This document shows, piece after piece, positions 63,000 to 64,000 of a stretch of DNA of 64,000 bases. This DNA is from Entophlyctis helioformis. Its lineage: Eukaryota > Chytridiomycota > Chytridiomycetes > Chytridiales > Chytriomycetaceae. The first letter of the stretch is position 1. Every line of letters starts with the position of its first letter. The stretch lies in NCBI GenBank assembly GCA_025526915.1, contig JAHLKH010000014.1, positions 62,001-126,000 on the forward strand. Reading direction: 5' to 3'. The notes beneath the pieces are model-generated. The model worked only from the letters and a program-made list of their open reading frames with translations, was not told where the DNA came from and did no database searches. A program made the translations under genes and the position numbers.

Positions 63000-64000
63000 A
63001 TGTCCAACGACCTGCACCAGCTGCTCACATCCATCACCTGCGGTGCGCTGGTCAGCCAGGCGTCCGACCTGCGCTCGCCGTACACCTCGCCGCTGCATGC
63101 GCCGCCCGAGCACCCCATCTGCCTCGACTCGGAGCTCACCGTGCAAGAGGCCTGCGCGGCGCTCGCCCAGCACAAGATTAGCTCGGCGCCCATCTACAAC
63201 GCCGAGCAGGGCGGCTTCGTGGGGCAGATCGACTACCGAGACGTCGTGGCCTATGTGCTCACCATCATGCACAAGGTTCCGCACGACAAGCAGCAGTCGT
63301 TTGACGCCGACATGGTACGTCTCTCTGTGTGTGTGTGCGTGTGTGTCTGTGTGTGGTGGCATGGCTGGCTGGCATACCCTTGTCTGCACCTATGCCCATG
63401 CCATGCCCGTGCCCATGCCCGTCCTTGCCCATGTCTATGCCTGCCAGGCTGCCAGGCCTTGCACACACCGCCTTCCCTCGCTCCCATTGTCCCACGCCGT
63501 GCAGAGCATCCCCACTAACCGCTGTTCCAACCATGTACACCGTCACGCATTTCAACCCATGCAGGATGTCAAGGACGTGGTCAAGCGCGCGCTGCAGCAG
63601 GGCCACGGCTCGGTCCCTGTGCGGCTGCTGTCCAACATGAGCACCAACAACCCGCTTGTCGTTGTGGATGCGTCGGCCCCTGTGCTGGACGCCGTTGAAG
63701 AGTTTGTGCGCGCCAAGGTGCATCGCGTCGTGGTGCTCGACCGCAGCGTCGAGGGCAAGCCGACGTTCCTGGGCGTCCTGTCGCAGTCGACCGTTGCCGC
63801 GCTCGTGGCCACCAAGCTCGGCAAGCTGTCCCGCCACCGCCCGAGCGAGGCCACCTGGCCCATCGGCGACACGTCGATTGGAGACCTCAACCTGGTGCAG
63901 GGCGACGTCATCTCGATCTCGCCCGACGACTCGGTGCTCGAGGGCCTGTACCAGATGCACGAGCAGCGCATCTCGTCGATTGCCATTCTCAACAAGACGC
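63000..64000 (+). CDS. CBS-domain protein (AMPK-gamma/Sds23-like), cut by right edge
   Basis: Exons 63000-63314 (start MSNDLHQLLTSITCGAL) and 63565 to beyond the window, joined in phase 0 by an intron with GTACGT donor and GCAG acceptor. CBS pair 1: CLDSELTVQEACAALAQHKI, SSAPIYNAEQGGFVGQIDYR, then NPLVVVDASAPVLDAVEEFV and KVHRVVVLD with FLGVLSQSTV. A second pair begins at VISISPDDSVLEGLYQMHEQ. Such Bateman modules bind adenine nucleotides in AMPK-gamma-like proteins. The C-terminus is outside the window, so AMPK gamma (Snf4), Sds23 or a standalone four-CBS protein cannot be told apart. Confidence 0.83.

Overview
The window is eukaryotic nuclear DNA. Genes are split by many short spliceosomal introns (GT...AG, CTAAC/CTGAC branch sites), are GC-rich and lie on both strands with very small gaps. 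The gene set (Kin1/Par-1 kinase, fungal-type MED15, Hrd3/SEL1L, Tsc13-type enoyl reductase, Vps68/TMEM50) fits a fungus. A probable FBF1-like ciliary coiled-coil protein (38776-43378) and a Fanzor-type nuclease fragment (1-1447) point to a flagellated, zoosporic (chytrid-like) fungus. That placement is inference; no rRNA or marker confirms it.

Layout from left to right. 1-1447: 3' part of a Fanzor-like RNA-guided nuclease gene. 1661-4431: chaperonin CCT7. 4533-7042: unit A of a 2.5-kb segmental duplication, holding a secreted S1/P1 nuclease and the 3' part of a TMEM198-like membrane protein whose gene runs on to 7938. 8085-11615: KIN1/MARK kinase. 12011-14683: a single-pass membrane protein divergent from a TSC13-type reductase. 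14802-17439: a probable POP5/RPP14-like gene head to head with a DEAD-box helicase. 17568-18626: RPS14. 18726-26172: large Sec7 ARF-GEF (GBF1/Gea/GNOM). 26579-27611: TMEM50/Vps68. 27742-31545: unrecognised disordered protein. 31789-34720: SDHA. 34784-38724: Hrd3/SEL1L. 38776-43378: FBF1-like protein. 43438-45980: duplication unit B with a second nuclease and a truncated TMEM198 piece. 46074-47817: 2OG-Fe(II) oxygenase-like protein. 48008-50455: MPP10. 50488-54001: MED15. 54119-55968: three-KH-domain protein. 56670-62541: large unrecognised protein with a four-fold short repeat. 63000-64000: CBS-domain protein cut by the right edge.

Most genes are unrelated housekeeping functions: protein folding and ERAD, vesicle traffic, respiration, ribosome biogenesis, transcription and lipid elongation. 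The accessory signals are the Fanzor fragment, the duplicated secreted nuclease and the two unrecognised proteins. A recurring oddity is single-base frame breaks inside otherwise well conserved coding exons (kinase KA1 domain, DEAD helicase, KH3 motif, MPP10, FBF1-like and others). This looks like uncorrected indels in a draft assembly, though real mutation cannot be excluded for each case. Exon limits were placed by eye from splice motifs and reading-frame continuity; where they do not close I say so.
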